Source: Pseudanabaena sp.
GTDB lineage: Bacteria; Cyanobacteriota; Cyanobacteriia; Pseudanabaenales; Pseudanabaenaceae
Assembly: GCA_003249015.1 (NCBI GenBank)
Contig: QBLS01000002.1
Coordinates: 186,001-250,000 of the forward strand
Direction of reading: 5' to 3'
DNA: 64,000 bases
In this document: piece after piece, positions 9,461-19,075 of the stretch
Layout of the letters: each line of letters opens with the position of its first letter
How positions within the stretch are numbered: position 1 is the first letter of the stretch
Program-made: the position numbers and the translations under genes
The notes under the pieces: model-generated
Database searches by the model: none
Seen by the model: the letters and a program-made list of their open reading frames with translations, nothing else
What the model was told of the DNA's origin: nothing

Positions 9461-9609
9461 TAGGACTTACGCAAAATGCAAATTACCCTCATCCCCCACC
9501 CCCTTCTCCCAGAACGGGAGAAGGGGAGTCAGAAGATTTCTTGTTCCCCTCTCCCTTTTTGGGAGAGGGGCTAGGGGTGAGGGTCTTAGCAACTGATGCG
9601 TAAGTCCTA
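9461..9609. mobile_element. MITE-like element, 13-bp inverted ends
   Basis: TAGGACTTACGCA at 9461-9473 is matched by TGCGTAAGTCCTA at 9597-9609. ACCAAATA occurs on both sides (9455-9462 and 9610-9617), a possible target duplication although it overlaps the end. The interior is two CCCTCTCCC/GGGAGAGGG hairpin units. No coding capacity, so it would need a transposase in trans. Confidence 0.7.
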
Positions 9610-9612
9610 ACC

Positions 9613-9645
9613 AAATAAAGAAATGGCTACGCCATTTCTTTATTT
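9613..9645. repeat. 33-bp palindrome, GGC-tac-GCC apex
   Basis: Perfect arms AAATAAAGAAATGGC and complement around tac. It could terminate transcription of the phytase-like gene. Confidence 0.85.
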
Positions 9646-9711
9646 TAAAAAGCATATTGGCTTGGTTTTTATAGCTGTAGTCATTCTTGTTAGGATATAA
9701 ACCCCAGAAGA

Positions 9712-9747
9712 CGAGTGGCGGCGCGATGCGCCGCCATCGTTTTTTTG
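9712..9747 (+). terminator. GC-rich hairpin plus T tract
   Basis: The stem of the CGAGTGGCGGCGC family with loop gat and one bulge is followed by seven T. This is the best rightward terminator in the gap. Confidence 0.55.
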
Positions 9748-9840
9748 TACCTGAACAAGATTGGCGAAAGCAATATAGCAATTTTAAATATTTAGAAGAG
9801 CCTGTCGAAGTGTCGAAGCCCTAACTCTTATTTGAAACAA

Positions 9841-9881
9841 CAATAAATCAAGAAATGGCTCCGCCATTTCTTGATTTATTG
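9841..9881. repeat. 41-bp palindrome over stop codon
   Basis: Arms of 19 nt around tcc (GGC-tcc-GCC). The right arm contains the last codons and stop of the reverse-strand oxygenase gene. Confidence 0.88.
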
Positions 9882-10481
9882 CTTGATGGGACTCATGCCG
9901 ATATTGAAGCTAATCGCAATTCTGGGATCTTCGCTCATGTTCATGTCTACCCCATGGAGCAGCCAACTGGGAAACAATAACATTGTGCCTTCGTGGGGCT
10001 TATAACTAATTTTGGGATGAGTCCAAAGATTGAACTCCTTAACTGGAGGAATAATCATTTGCGAAGCAGGACGAGGATCATTAAAAAAGATACCACCGCA
10101 ATTTTCTGGAGCTTTGACGTAATAGACTCCGCTCAAAATTGAATTGGGATGATTATGTACCGAATTAGAAGCAAACTTGCCATTAATAATCGCCCAGCAA
10201 GTAGTTATATTTAATGAGAACTTCTGTAAGTCCCACTGCATAAAGCTCGCAACCTCGGCAATGTTTTCATGAATGATTTTGACAAATTCTGAAAAGCGAT
10301 CGCGTTCATGTAAATTATTGACACTATGCCATCCCATCACATTTGACCACTTTTCCCCTTGCCGATCGCGTTGTTGTTCTTCGTAAATTTCTTGGAGTAG
10401 GGTTTCATTTAAAGTTTGATGATTAGCGATCGCAAAGTGCCAGATAGATGTAGGAAACCAATCATTTCGAGAAGCGGACAT
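9876..10481 (-). CDS. 2OG-Fe(II) oxygenase, TIGR02466-type
   Basis: 201 residues, matching the 2OG-FeII_Oxy_5 / TIGR02466 group of non-haem iron oxygenases. The HxH-type segment HNHPNSILSGVYYV, the second metal ligand in LLHGVDMN and the 2-oxoglutarate-binding Arg in RIAISFNIG are visible. The substrate is unknown; relatives are often phage- or cyanophage-linked. The stop codon lies in a palindrome. It stands alone, with no operon partner. Confidence 0.82.
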   Translation of the reverse strand: MSASRNDWFPTSIWHFAIANHQTLNETLLQEIYEEQQRDRQGEKWSNVMGWHSVNNLHERDRFSEFVKIIHENIAEVASFMQWDLQKFSLNITTCWAIINGKFASNSVHNHPNSILSGVYYVKAPENCGGIFFNDPRPASQMIIPPVKEFNLWTHPKISYKPHEGTMLLFPSWLLHGVDMNMSEDPRIAISFNIGMSPIKQ

Positions 10482-10512
10482 AAATTTGAAGGAACTATAT
10501 AATTTTTAAGTC

Positions 10513-10605
10513 TATAGCAAAGCAAGTTTTGCTTAGGACATAAAACCCAAGAATCGAGTGGCGGCGCTTCACGCCGCCACTCGATTCTTGGGTTGCTTTG
10601 CTATA
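10513..10605. repeat. Composite repeat: TATAGC ends around a palindrome
   Basis: Outer arms TATAGCAAAGCA (10513-10524) and TGCTTTGCTATA (10594-10605) enclose the palindrome 10544-10594 (AACCCAAGAATCGAGTGGCGGCG and complement). The apex has one changed base. A second copy with the same left half is at 23717-23831. Confidence 0.8.
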
Positions 10606-10633
10606 AAAACTTATAAAGCACTTGGCGAGAAAA

Positions 10634-11311
10634 ATGTATATTCTGATTGGTGGTGCAGGCATGATGGGACTAGACTTAGCGAAGACGCTATTGAGTATGG
10701 GACATACGATCGCCATAATTGATCCCGATCCCCTTGCTTGTAAATATGCTCGCGAAAAAATAGGCGTAATGGCTTTTGAAGGCAGTGCCGTGAATACCAC
10801 AGTCTTACTAGAGGCAGGCATTCGTAAATGTAGTACTTTAATTGCAGCTTTGAGAGAAGATGCGCTCAACTTAGCAATGGTTACTCTTTCCAAGCATTAC
10901 GGTGTGCCACAAATCATGGTACGCATGAGCGATCGCGACTTTGCGGAGCCTTATCAATTGGCAGGGGCAACTCACATCATCGGCACATCAGAATTGGCGA
11001 TCGCCAGAATTGTCAATGCGATCGAATATCCGCAAGTAGATGCGATGATGCATTTTGAGCAGGGACAGGTAGAAGTTATTAAGCTATCTATTCCCAGTCT
11101 ATGTGCGATCGTAAATCGTACAGTGGCGGAGGTGGCGCAACATCCCCAATTCCCGTCAGGTACGCTGATCATTGGTTATCAAGCTCAGGCAAATGAAGAC
11201 TTGATTATTCCCAACGGTAGTACGGTGCTTGAGGGCGGCTCTAAAATTTTAGTGGTCACCAAGCCTACTTTAGTCAAGCAAATGCTTGATTTCATGGGTT
11301 TGTGTGGTTAA
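10634..11311 (+). CDS. TrkA-family K+ transport regulator / RCK protein
   Basis: 225 residues from the ATG; an in-frame TTG at 10622 is an alternative. The N-terminal Rossmann fold (residues 1-125) has the dinucleotide motif IGGAGMMG and the acidic IIDPD. The TrkA_C domain follows (about 140-220: VEVIKLSIPS, LIIGYQ, LIIPNGSTVLEGGSKILVV). Such proteins bind NAD(H) or ATP and gate Trk/Ktr potassium channels. No channel subunit lies next to it, so its partner must be elsewhere; the convergent neighbour is a cation/proton antiporter. Confidence 0.85.
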   Translation: MYILIGGAGMMGLDLAKTLLSMGHTIAIIDPDPLACKYAREKIGVMAFEGSAVNTTVLLEAGIRKCSTLIAALREDALNLAMVTLSKHYGVPQIMVRMSDRDFAEPYQLAGATHIIGTSELAIARIVNAIEYPQVDAMMHFEQGQVEVIKLSIPSLCAIVNRTVAEVAQHPQFPSGTLIIGYQAQANEDLIIPNGSTVLEGGSKILVVTKPTLVKQMLDFMGLCG

Positions 11312-11314
11312 TTG

Positions 11315-11363
11315 CTTTCTAGAAACAGTTGTGGCGCGAAGCGCCACAACTGTTTCTAGAAAG
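11315..11363. repeat. 49-bp palindrome, GC-gaa-GC apex
   Basis: Perfect 23-nt arms starting four bases after the TrkA stop codon. Probable terminator region. Confidence 0.88.
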
Positions 11364-11392
11364 TCTTGTAAGTAGCTAGGCATAAGTAACCT

Positions 11393-11447
11393 TAAAACCA
11401 AAAAGGTTAAGCCGCCCGCGTAGCGGGCGGCTTAACCTCTGGTTTTA
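11393..11447. repeat. Palindrome, GC-gta-GC apex
   Basis: Perfect core 11404-11438 (AGGTTAAGCCGCCCGC and complement), extended by TAAAACCA/TGGTTTTA with a small mismatch. It lies between convergent genes, so it could stop both transcripts. Confidence 0.85.
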
Positions 11448-11529
11448 GGGTTTAATTATGGTGAACTACTTATACTTGTCACGCTTCACAAGAAAAGAAA
11501 GCACAGCACTAATTTGCGAGGGGTAAATT

Positions 11530-13173
11530 CTAGTCATCTTTGAGAGAGAGAAGTTTTGTATTGAGAAGTTTAAGGTATTCTTGACCAATTTCATCAGCCA
11601 GCAATCCCCTGCGGAGTGCTTCGTTGATAGCAACTTTTTCCGCTAGATATAGGCGGCGGCGAATTCCTTCTAAATTGATTTGTTCTCCATTTTCGCCTAG
11701 ATCACTAATGTTAATTTGACTAAACATATCGCGAATTTCCTTTTCAGAGACGGCAATTTTAGCTTGATAGCCAGCAAACAACTCTTCGTATAAAGATTTG
11801 GGAAGGATCCCCGAATCCAAAAGACTAGCTAATTCTTTTTGGGCAGCTTTTGCTGAGATTAGGTTTAGCTGTAGACTTTCTATCTTTTGCTTGACTGGAG
11901 ACGGTCTAGATAGATTTAGCTTTTTCACTAGACTAGATAAGCTTAAACCCTGCCCCACTAGCGAAATCAAAACAGTGCTAAATACCAGAGTAATCACTTC
12001 TTCGCGATTGGGCAAGCCCAGAGGTAAGGTTAGAGTTAGCGCCATTGAGAGGGAGCCTTTCACATTTCCTAAAATTAGGACATGCTGCCACCGCAATGGG
12101 ATAGGACGATCAAAGAACCTCAGCAAGTACAATAATGGGTAAATAGAACAAATACGTCCAATCTGATAGGTGGCGATCGCTAGCAAAGCCGCAGGCGCAG
12201 ACTTGAATAAATCAGAGGGATCTACCTCAAGCCCAACTAACAAAAAGATAAATGTGTTTGCCCCAAAACCAGCGTATTCCCAGAAGTTTAATAAGCTCAC
12301 AGCCGTCGGCGCGGAAGTATAGCGAAATCCTAAATTACCAATTACTAATCCCGCAATGACCACTGCGATCGCACTGGATACTCCCAGCACATTCCCAATC
12401 TGAAAAGTGCCCAAAGCTACTGCCACAGTCAAAAGGATATTGCTAAGTGCGTCATCTAACTGGTGAAATAAACCAACACAAAGGTATCCCAACCCCAAGC
12501 CTAAGACGCTACCACCCACAAAAGCAATAAAAATCTGCTGCAATCCTTCCCCCATTGAAAAGGAACCTTGAGTGAAAATTGTACTGATGATACTCAATAA
12601 AACTAGGGCGATTCCATCATTAAAAAGGCTCTCTCCCTCGACAATTGTCGCTAGCGATCGCGGTACAGATACATTCCTAAACGCGACTATTACCGAAACT
12701 GTGTCTGTAATTGTTAAAATCACCCCCACAGCGGCGGCTGTAATCCAAGCTAGATTAATCCCAAATTTTAGCAATGTTGCCGTAATAGTGGCGGATAGAA
12801 TTACCCCAGGGCCTGCCAACAGTAAGATCGGTTTGATTGTGCTACGAAGGCGGCTGATATCGGTATTGATCGCAGCTTCAAAAATAAGAATTGGCAGAAA
12901 CAGATTTAAAATCACTTCAGGATCTAAGCCAATAGAAGCTGGTAATACTTGTTTAGAAATAGCTAACCCTGCTAATACAAGCCCAACGACATAGGGAATC
13001 CTTAGCTTTCGGGTAACGAGGGCAACGCCAGTCGCCACTATTAATAAAATAATTAAGGTGCTGACTAGTCCCGTAAACCCGTTAGAAATTGATGGGTTGT
13101 TGATTGCTGTTTGCGGATTTGCAACAATATTGCCAAGAAGAGAACTGATCACGACTTTAGTTTGTATAGTCAT
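11530..13173 (-). CDS. CPA1-family Na+(K+)/H+ antiporter
   Basis: 547 residues. An integral membrane Na_H_Exchanger domain (about 40-420, around 12 hydrophobic segments) has the CPA1 hallmark EGESLFNDGIALVL. The usual TDPV motif reads ITDTVSV, a modest departure. A hydrophilic tail of about 120 residues (KQKIESLQLNL, LARRLYLAEK-like helices) is probably cytosolic. It would exchange Na+ or K+ for H+ for pH and salt homeostasis. The start ATG at 13173 is followed by a long N-terminal segment; a later start is possible. Confidence 0.85.
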   Translation of the reverse strand: MTIQTKVVISSLLGNIVANPQTAINNPSISNGFTGLVSTLIILLIVATGVALVTRKLRIPYVVGLVLAGLAISKQVLPASIGLDPEVILNLFLPILIFEAAINTDISRLRSTIKPILLLAGPGVILSATITATLLKFGINLAWITAAAVGVILTITDTVSVIVAFRNVSVPRSLATIVEGESLFNDGIALVLLSIISTIFTQGSFSMGEGLQQIFIAFVGGSVLGLGLGYLCVGLFHQLDDALSNILLTVAVALGTFQIGNVLGVSSAIAVVIAGLVIGNLGFRYTSAPTAVSLLNFWEYAGFGANTFIFLLVGLEVDPSDLFKSAPAALLAIATYQIGRICSIYPLLYLLRFFDRPIPLRWQHVLILGNVKGSLSMALTLTLPLGLPNREEVITLVFSTVLISLVGQGLSLSSLVKKLNLSRPSPVKQKIESLQLNLISAKAAQKELASLLDSGILPKSLYEELFAGYQAKIAVSEKEIRDMFSQINISDLGENGEQINLEGIRRRLYLAEKVAINEALRRGLLADEIGQEYLKLLNTKLLSLKDD

Positions 13174-13192
13174 GTCTATTTATATTAAGTAG

Positions 13193-13333
13193 TGTTACGT
13201 GGAAGCTCACAAGACCCTCACCCCTAGCCCCTCTCCCAAAAGGGGAGAGGGGAAGGGAACAACAAATTAGTCTTACTCCCCCTCTCCCTTAATGGGAGAG
13301 GGGGCTGGGGGGTGAGGGCTGTTCCCCGTAACA
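13193..13333. mobile_element. MITE-like element sharing its core with 9461-9609
   Basis: TGTTACG at 13193-13199 and CGTAACA at 13327-13333 are inverted ends. The interior (CCCTCACCCCTAGCCCCTCT and a second CTCCC hairpin) matches the reverse complement of the 9461-9609 interior, but the ends differ. Confidence 0.55.
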
Positions 13334-13349
13334 TAGGTAGCGCCGCTAC

Positions 13350-16300
13350 TTATCTTCTAGATCGGATACATTGGGTTAGTGATTGATCAATTAAGTTGAG
13401 GTTGATCGGCTTACTGAGATGATCATTCATTCCCGCTTCCAAACAAGCTTCGCGATCTTCTGGCATAGCATCAGCAGTCAGAGCTACAATCCAAGGCTGT
13501 ACTAGATCAGATTGCGCTCTAATAGCTCTCGCTGCCTCGATTCCACCCATAATCGGCATTTGAATATCCATAAAGATCAAATCATAGGGAGACTCTATAT
13601 TAGGGGCAGTCAGCAGGTCTACACATTCACGACCATTAGTGGCGATATCAGGTTTGTAACCTAGCTTTTGGAGCATTAGTGTCGCAATTTTTTGATTAAG
13701 AAGATTATCTTCAACTACTAAAATTTTTAATGGATATTGATCGGCTTTAATAATTGATGCTTCAGATAAGTCAGAGGTATAAGGAGCACTGGTAGGACGA
13801 GCTGCGGCGAGGGGCAAAACAATCGTGAAATAGAATATAGAACCAGAGTCTGAAGTATTAGAATGGTCTGGCTGCCAATCTGCTGGCGGGCAGCCACCCA
13901 CACGACCATGACTCTCAAACCAAATAGTGCCTGCCATCATCTCCACAAGTCGTTTGCAGATTACAAGCCCTAAACCTGTCCCACCAAATTCGCGGCTTGT
14001 CGAAGTATCAGCTTGAGTAAAGGGAGTAAATAGCTGCTCGCTGTATCGACCATCTATGCCTATACCTGTGTCCGCGATCGCAAATTTAAACTCGCAATGA
14101 TCCTCTGAAATTAACTTATGGGTATAGCTGATGGTGACACTGCCTTGGTGGGTGAATTTAATCGCATTCCCAATTAAATTGGTCAGCACTTGCTGCAAAC
14201 GCGCTTTATCACCAATGACAGTTTTAGGATCGGTAAGCCTGAGGTGACATTGTAGATTTACATTGCGGTCAAAAGCCTGCTTACTCAACAAGTTGCAAAC
14301 TGAATTAATTACTTCCTCAAGATTGAATTCCGACTGCTCCAATAGCAAATGACGGGCTTCAATCTTAGACAAATCTAGAATGTCATTGATTATTGCCAGC
14401 AGTAGCTCTCCGCTATCAACAATCGTCTGCACAAAGCTCATTTGCTCCTTGGTCAAATTTGTCCCTGCTAGCAACTGCGCCATACCTAAAACTCCATTCA
14501 TCGGAGTACGAATTTCATGACTCATATTAGCCAGAAATTCACTCTTAGCTTTATTCGCTGCTTCCGCTTGTTCTTTAGACTGGGCTAGGGCGATTTCTGT
14601 TTTTTTGCGTTCCGCTAATTCGAGGCGTAACTGTTGGTAAAGTTCGATTCTTTGGATGGCGATCGCTAATTGTGTGGCAACTCCCTGAATTAGCTCGATT
14701 TCATCATCTTTCCAAGAAACAACTTTAGCAGGTCTATGCAGACTCAAGCTTCCCCATACCTTAGCATTGACGAGGAGTGGAAATAGCATCCATGAGCCTT
14801 TAGCTTTTTGCGCCATTTCATAGTTTACGGGATCATCAATTGTCTCTGTATCAGTAATTTGCACTATTTCCATTCCTCTCAATCTTTCCGCGATCGGGTT
14901 ATTCTCATCGGGGATCGCAAGCCCCAAACTATTAAAGACATCATCGCCTTCCTTGAAAACAGCTATGTGCTTCCATACTTTTTCTTCTGGAATATACTTT
15001 ACGATTACTACCTGATGTGACTTAAACAAATGAGCAATTACCTGAATTGCTGAATTAAAAACAGTTTCTAAATCCAAAGATTTATGAACTACTTTGATAA
15101 ATTGATTGAATATCTGTTCTCGATTAACCTTTTCTCTCAAATTATTCTCTGCAATTTTTTGTTCGGTAATGTCTCGTGAAATTTCCATCACGGAGATCAC
15201 ATTGCCACTAGCATCAAACTCAGGTAAAAGTCTCGCTTGAAAATGTCTTTCTTCCGAATTTATTAAATATTTAAACTCAACTAATTCTGGTTTACCAGTG
15301 GTGAAAACCATCTTAATTGCATCAACAATTGACTCAGGAGTTTCTACAATAGTGCGACCAACATAATAGCTAGGAGTTTTGCCAGTAAAACTTTCGATAG
15401 TTGAATTCATGTAAGTACATCGAAGATCTCGGTCAAATCTGGCAATGACATCTGGCGAGTTTTCAACTAAGTTGCGAATTTCTTGGTTCTGCTGCTGTTG
15501 TGCGGCTTCAGCTAGTTTGCGTTGAGTGATATCGCGACAGATACTAAATACAAGTACCTCATCATCACATTTTACAGCGCTACAACTGACCTCTACATTA
15601 AGGGCTGAGCCATCTTTACACCTGTGTAAAGTTTCAAAAATATGTCTTCCACTCGTTCCAAGCTCTCGTGCTTTATCTTCTAAGTCTTCTTTGCTAAATT
15701 GAGCATCAATGTCATAAAGGCTAAGACTGGTGATCTCTTCAGGTGTATATCCAAGCGTATTTATAAAGCTCTGATTAGCCTCAACGAGGCTACCATGACT
15801 ATCAAAAATTACAATTCCGTCAAAGGAATTGGTAAAAAGAATTCTATTGCGTATAAATTCTTTTTCTAGTGATGCTTCGATCGCTTTGCGATCGCTAATA
15901 TCAAGCATCACCCCCACCATCTGCACCGCTTTACCAGAGTCGTTATAGATGCCTTTTCCTTTAGTCAAGACCCAGTGCACAGAACCTTGGGGATGCACAA
16001 CCCGATATTCTATCTCTAGCTGTGTATGATTTTCTAAGGCGTTATTAAAAGCAGATTCTACCCAGTCTATGTCATCAGGATGAAGACGATCACGCCATGT
16101 TAAATAATCACTTTGAGTTTCATCAGGATGCAGTCCCATCAATTCAAAATGACTGCTGTTCCACTGGGCGACACCTGAAACTACATCAAAACTCCAGCAG
16201 CCGATATGATTTAGATCGATCGCTAATCTTCTTTGCTCTTCACTGTTTCTTAGATCTTTGACAAGTTGACACTGAGCAATGGCGATCGCCAATTGATTGG

Positions 16301-17666
16301 TGGTTTCGCACATCAGTTCGATCTCAAAATCAGTCCATTGTCGGGGGAGATCGCATTGATCGACAATCAACAAGCCCCATAGTTGACCCGACTCAATGAT
16401 TGGAGTCATCAGAATTGCCTTAACCTGAAACTGTCGAAAATATGTTGAATAGACAGTAGGCAGATGAGGATCATCAATATCGTTGATTTTAATAAAATAA
16501 TCTCTGCAAAAGCTCTCTACGCACTCGTCAAAGAAAGGAGGTTTGTTTAAGTGCTTGTTGACAGACTCAAATGGTTTACTAACTAACTCTTGCATTACCT
16601 CCGCTGAATCATCATCATTTAACTTTAAAACCAGTATGCGGCTTGCCTGCATCACTTTCTGGACTTCTGTTACTGTCGTTGCCAGTATTTCTTCAATTTC
16701 CCAAGACTGACGAATTTTAAGGCTTAACTCTGCTAGTAACTTAGTGCGTTGATTTTGTGTCTTTAATTCTTCTTCAAAAAGCTTGCGATCGCTAATATCT
16801 CTTACGACTACGACAGCTTCATCTTTATTGAGCACAGGAACTACTCGCACCTCTTCATAATACACCCGACTATTAGCTTGAAAGGTTTGTTCGAGAGTCT
16901 GCATTTCTTGAGTAGAGATCGCCCTTTGGATTGCTTGCAGTTTAGGTTTCGCAATCTCAGGAGGTAGCACATCTAAGATGTTTTGATTAATGATATCAAC
17001 AGACTCAGGAACAAAGTCAAAAGAACAATTCGCTCGTTTTGACTCTAGATATTTTCCGCTGCTATCAACTAAGCAAATAATGTCAGGAATACCCTCAAAA
17101 ATAGAGCGCAATTTCTGTTCACGGTTCTCTAGTTCTGTACTTTGTTCTTGAATCTTTGTCTTTAGCTCGCCACTAAATGACTGTAAATTTTGAAAGATTT
17201 GATTTTCTAATTGAAGAGATTGCTTAACTAACTCTCTAAATACTATGTATTGAAGGATGCTATAAATTGCTTTGAGTAATGAGAGCGCAGTTAACTCGTC
17301 CTTATCTAAATAATCAAAAACACCTATTCGCATCGCTTGAACAGCAATCTTCGCACTCTTATTTCTAGTGACGACAAGAATAGGTAGTTTTTGCTCACCA
17401 AGAGAGCGATCGCTCCTTGTCTCCTCACTAATAGTAGTTAACAATGCTAGCCCATTCGCTGAGTCATCACTATCAGGAAAGTCTATTTCAGTAATGATTA
17501 AATCTATCTTCAGATCGGGCGATCGCCATAACTCCAATCCTTGCGTAATATTTGCCGCTTCTAAAATTTGAAAATCTTGGTCATTATCTTCTATTAGCCA
17601 ACTTCGCAGGAGATGGCGATCGCCTCTAGAACCGTCTACTAGCAATATAGATTTAGTCTCAGACAT
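13350..17666 (-). CDS. Hybrid histidine kinase: REC-PAS-GAF-PAS3-GAF-HK-REC
   Basis: 1438 residues from the ATG at 17666 (a TTG one codon upstream is less likely). Order: a degenerate receiver (1-130), PAS (about 185-300), phytochrome-like GAF (310-460), three PAS (480-850), GAF (855-1010), HisKA with His1050 ([10 protein letters not shown]), HATPase_c ([29 protein letters not shown]) and an intact C-terminal receiver ([21 protein letters not shown]). In the first receiver the phospho-Asp position is Glu60 and only one of the acidic pair remains (VDGS), so it probably is not phosphorylated. The first GAF has the cyanobacteriochrome layout ([21 protein letters not shown]) but Val-Tyr in place of the chromophore Cys-His. 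A multi-input cytosolic sensor; the signal is unknown. Confidence 0.9.
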   Translation of the reverse strand: MSETKSILLVDGSRGDRHLLRSWLIEDNDQDFQILEAANITQGLELWRSPDLKIDLIITEIDFPDSDDSANGLALLTTISEETRSDRSLGEQKLPILVVTRNKSAKIAVQAMRIGVFDYLDKDELTALSLLKAIYSILQYIVFRELVKQSLQLENQIFQNLQSFSGELKTKIQEQSTELENREQKLRSIFEGIPDIICLVDSSGKYLESKRANCSFDFVPESVDIINQNILDVLPPEIAKPKLQAIQRAISTQEMQTLEQTFQANSRVYYEEVRVVPVLNKDEAVVVVRDISDRKLFEEELKTQNQRTKLLAELSLKIRQSWEIEEILATTVTEVQKVMQASRILVLKLNDDDSAEVMQELVSKPFESVNKHLNKPPFFDECVESFCRDYFIKINDIDDPHLPTVYSTYFRQFQVKAILMTPIIESGQLWGLLIVDQCDLPRQWTDFEIELMCETTNQLAIAIAQCQLVKDLRNSEEQRRLAIDLNHIGCWSFDVVSGVAQWNSSHFELMGLHPDETQSDYLTWRDRLHPDDIDWVESAFNNALENHTQLEIEYRVVHPQGSVHWVLTKGKGIYNDSGKAVQMVGVMLDISDRKAIEASLEKEFIRNRILFTNSFDGIVIFDSHGSLVEANQSFINTLGYTPEEITSLSLYDIDAQFSKEDLEDKARELGTSGRHIFETLHRCKDGSALNVEVSCSAVKCDDEVLVFSICRDITQRKLAEAAQQQQNQEIRNLVENSPDVIARFDRDLRCTYMNSTIESFTGKTPSYYVGRTIVETPESIVDAIKMVFTTGKPELVEFKYLINSEERHFQARLLPEFDASGNVISVMEISRDITEQKIAENNLREKVNREQIFNQFIKVVHKSLDLETVFNSAIQVIAHLFKSHQVVIVKYIPEEKVWKHIAVFKEGDDVFNSLGLAIPDENNPIAERLRGMEIVQITDTETIDDPVNYEMAQKAKGSWMLFPLLVNAKVWGSLSLHRPAKVVSWKDDEIELIQGVATQLAIAIQRIELYQQLRLELAERKKTEIALAQSKEQAEAANKAKSEFLANMSHEIRTPMNGVLGMAQLLAGTNLTKEQMSFVQTIVDSGELLLAIINDILDLSKIEARHLLLEQSEFNLEEVINSVCNLLSKQAFDRNVNLQCHLRLTDPKTVIGDKARLQQVLTNLIGNAIKFTHQGSVTISYTHKLISEDHCEFKFAIADTGIGIDGRYSEQLFTPFTQADTSTSREFGGTGLGLVICKRLVEMMAGTIWFESHGRVGGCPPADWQPDHSNTSDSGSIFYFTIVLPLAAARPTSAPYTSDLSEASIIKADQYPLKILVVEDNLLNQKIATLMLQKLGYKPDIATNGRECVDLLTAPNIESPYDLIFMDIQMPIMGGIEAARAIRAQSDLVQPWIVALTADAMPEDREACLEAGMNDHLSKPINLNLIDQSLTQCIRSRR

Positions 17667-17922
17667 CAATCACTACGCATCTTATAAAATTTAACAAAAC
17701 TTCATATAGCTATAAAATTCAAACAGGTGCAAATATGCACGCTACTTTTAAAATTTATATAGTTAATTTATATCATGATCAATCTTATTTAATCGTCTAA
17801 CCATCAAGAAGTTATGAATTGTAGACTTTGTATAACTATTAAATTCAAATAAGTTTAAATCGGTATAACTACACAAACTATTTAAAGAGTCAATGTATAG
17901 AAATTCTAAATGAGTTGCCATA

Positions 17923-17975
17923 GGCTTCAAATTCGCTCAGCCAGCTTATATCAATGCCTGAGCGAAGTCGAAGCC
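17923..17975. repeat. Repeat family B copy (imperfect)
   Basis: GGCTTCAAATTCGCTCAG pairs with CTGAGCGAAGTCGAAGCC, with mismatches in the left arm. Same family as 42914-42966. Confidence 0.7.
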
Positions 17976-18099
17976 CCATTTTTCTCATTAATGATTTAGG
18001 GATGCCATATTGTTAACCCAATATACAACATGATCGCACTATTTAAATCGTATGATTATTCATAATCTATTGACTTATAACTGTTTCAAATAAGAGTTA

Positions 18100-18176
18100 G
18101 GGCTTCGACTTCGCTCAGCCAGCAGTATACGTTGGCTGAGCGAAGCGACGCACTGAGCCTGTCGAAGTGTCGAAGC
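18100..18176. repeat. Repeat family B copy, extended
   Basis: GGGCTTCGACTTCGCTCAGCC is followed by the complementary arm with an inserted second half (CCTGTCGAAGTGTCGAAGCC). The flanks CAAATAAGAGTTAGGGC and TCTTCTAAA recur around the truncated copy near 9797-9838, so the full unit is about 120 bp. Confidence 0.7.
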
Positions 18177-18245
18177 CTCTTCTAAACATTTAAAATTGCT
18201 GTATATCGTATAACCATGAAGTTTAAATAGACACGAATATATACG

Positions 18246-18308
18246 CTATGCACAGTTAAAACATGAAGCGCACGCGCAGCGTGCGCTTCATGTTTTAACT
18301 GTGCATAG
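18246..18308. repeat. 63-bp perfect palindrome, GC-gca-GC apex
   Basis: 30-nt arms with no mismatch around gca, just downstream of the 169-residue membrane protein gene. Terminator candidate. Confidence 0.9.
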
Positions 18309-18341
18309 TTACTTATGTGGTTAATCCAATTAAGCTCATGC

Positions 18342-18851
18342 TTAATTTGGCTTAACTGTATAGTCATCCAAAATCTCGCGCCCACGACGGGTCAAAGTTT
18401 CTGACCCTTCCAACATTAATAAATACTGTCCACGATCTAGGCAACTACGGCAGGACATTGACAAACTACTTTTAAAGAACCAACCATATATCGATCCGAC
18501 CACTCCACCGATCGCGATACCGATGAGTCCCGATGTCGCCGTGATTGTAAAGATAGCTTGATACCAATTTAGATTTGGCAGCCTGATTCCCAAAATCAAA
18601 CAGAGAATGCTTCCTACTGCCATGCTAATTATTCCCAACCACAGCATTCCCCGTTTGGCATAGCGCCATGTAGTATGGACGGGGCTAAATAGACCTACAC
18701 TATCTGGGCTGCTGTAACCCTTACCTACCAAAGCCAAGTGTTCGGGCGAGATGCCGTGACATTGCAACAGTCGATATGCTTCAAATGCAGAAGACTCGTC
18801 TGGCAAAACAGCAATCATTAGGCGTGAATTTTTATAACGAGTATGCGCCAC
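18342..18851 (-). CDS. Two-TM membrane protein, function unknown
   Basis: 169 residues. The N-terminal 50 residues (IAVLPDESSAFEAYRLLQCH) resemble the small alpha/beta domain of general-stress 17M/YflT-like proteins. Two hydrophobic helices follow (about 70-95 and 100-125, the second glycine-rich: GLIGIAIGGVVGSIYG), then a short cytosolic tail. The start used is a GTG without a clear ribosome site; the ATG at residue 12 is an alternative. Its role is not recognised. Confidence 0.6.
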   Translation of the reverse strand: MAHTRYKNSRLMIAVLPDESSAFEAYRLLQCHGISPEHLALVGKGYSSPDSVGLFSPVHTTWRYAKRGMLWLGIISMAVGSILCLILGIRLPNLNWYQAIFTITATSGLIGIAIGGVVGSIYGWFFKSSLSMSCRSCLDRGQYLLMLEGSETLTRRGREILDDYTVKPN

Positions 18852-19008
18852 AGGTAAAGCCTAGATATTGACTAAGTGGTTTCTTATCCAACAAGATGTT
18901 GACAATACTTGGTATGCCTAACGTCTTATTGAATTCTAGTACATATCCCCTCCTAAATTACTGAAGTTAGTTAGTCAGCCCTTCTCCTGCGACATCTAAA
19001 ACCAATTT

Positions 19009-19065
19009 ACAAAACCAAGAAACGAGTTGCGGCGCTTTGCGCCGCAACTCGTTTCTTGGTTTTGT
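19009..19065. repeat. 57-bp palindrome, GC-ttt-GC apex
   Basis: Perfect 27-nt arms (ACAAAACCAAGAAACGAG...), ten bases from the end of the hybrid kinase gene. Terminator candidate. Confidence 0.9.
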
Positions 19066-19075
19066 AGCTTACGAA

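Larger units (their letters stand above)
9454..9875. other. 422-bp gap filled with repeats
   Basis: From left to right: a MITE-like element (9461-9609), a palindrome (9613-9645), a copy of the AGAAGACGAGTGGCGGCGC palindrome family (around 9670-9747), a truncated copy of the second repeat family (about 9775-9838, lacking its central half) and a palindrome entering the next gene. The 104-codon reverse frame here is made of repeat sequence and is not a gene. Confidence 0.75.
17667..18341. other. 675-bp gap: repeat family B and a palindrome
   Basis: AT-rich sequence with two copies of the GCTTCGACTTCGCTCAGCC family (17923-17975, 18100-18176) and one long palindrome (18246-18308). It presumably carries the promoter of the giant kinase near 17670-17800. 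No gene is supported. Confidence 0.65.

Noticed and set aside
9467-9781. 104-codon reverse frame
   Set aside because: It translates a MITE-like element and a palindrome; proteins of this type (LAPLPKRERG) are common artefacts.
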